5,127 bases of DNA from Methanobrevibacter sp. (GTDB lineage Archaea; Methanobacteriota; Methanobacteria; Methanobacteriales; Methanobacteriaceae): the NCBI GenBank assembly GCA_031289975.1, contig JAITOM010000255.1, positions 1-5,127 of the forward strand, given 5' to 3'. The notes beneath the pieces were generated by a model. It had not been told where the DNA came from, ran no database searches, and was given only the letters and a program-made list of their open reading frames with translations. Both the position numbers and the translations under genes were made by a program. This document shows positions 5,045 to 5,127 of the stretch, piece by piece. How positions within the stretch are numbered: position 1 is the first letter of the stretch; each line of letters begins with the position of its first letter.

Positions 5045-5127
5045 TATTTTTAAATATCTTATTTTTATAAATTTTAAATTAATATTAAATTAATTTTTTA
5101 AATAATAATTTTTATTTATTTATTTTT

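Larger units (their letters stand above)
4543..5127. other. Degenerate upstream region of the glycosyltransferase
   Basis: This 585-bp stretch contains no intact recognisable gene. It holds the glycosyltransferase leader, decayed element ends (4593-4657), a segment near 4754-4840 loosely resembling the right third of the MITE, the two small minus-strand frames, and from 5045 to the edge nearly pure A/T sequence with several T5-T6 runs. Composition and content fit a graveyard of former surface genes and mobile elements. Confidence 0.6.

Overview
The window looks like chromosomal DNA from a very AT-rich methanogenic archaeon, most likely Methanobrevibacter or a close relative. The evidence is the extreme A+T content, heavy ATA/AGA/AAA codon use, ribosome binding sites of the (A)GGTGA type, an archaeal BRE/TATA core AAACATTTATATA before the first gene, and oligo-T tracts instead of bacterial hairpin terminators. 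The genus is an inference from style, not a database match.

Layout. Positions 1-276 hold the upstream region of aroE; the first ~117 bases may be the end of a mobile element that continues to the left. Positions 277-1155 (+) encode a full-length shikimate dehydrogenase with several changes at normally conserved active-site positions. Positions 1156-1635 are a non-coding, repeat-rich gap between convergent genes, with a 30-bp tandem repeat and a 15-bp repeat whose minus strand carries serial T7 tracts. Positions 1636-2864 (-) encode a GDP-mannose 4,6-dehydratase-like SDR enzyme split into two reading frames at a run of seven G (coding strand); one more G restores a continuous 409-residue protein. 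Positions 2889-3073 are a 185-bp MITE-like element with imperfect terminal inverted repeats and an exact 7-bp target duplication, inserted 24 bp before that gene. Positions 3187-3330 are a non-coding block with a 50-bp tandem repeat inside an inverted repeat. Positions 3409-4542 (-) encode a family 2 glycosyltransferase. Positions 4543-5127 hold decayed element ends and small, probably broken minus-strand reading frames.

How the genes fit together. The sugar-nucleotide dehydratase and the glycosyltransferase lie on the same strand and fit a surface-glycan locus: one makes a modified nucleotide sugar, the other transfers sugar. The flanking repeats, the insertion element, the broken frames and the G-tract frameshift suggest a plastic accessory region beside a housekeeping aromatic amino acid gene. 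The most interesting points are the possible G-tract phase switch in the dehydratase, the clean MITE at its promoter, and the altered active-site residues of AroE. No RNA genes or CRISPR arrays were seen.
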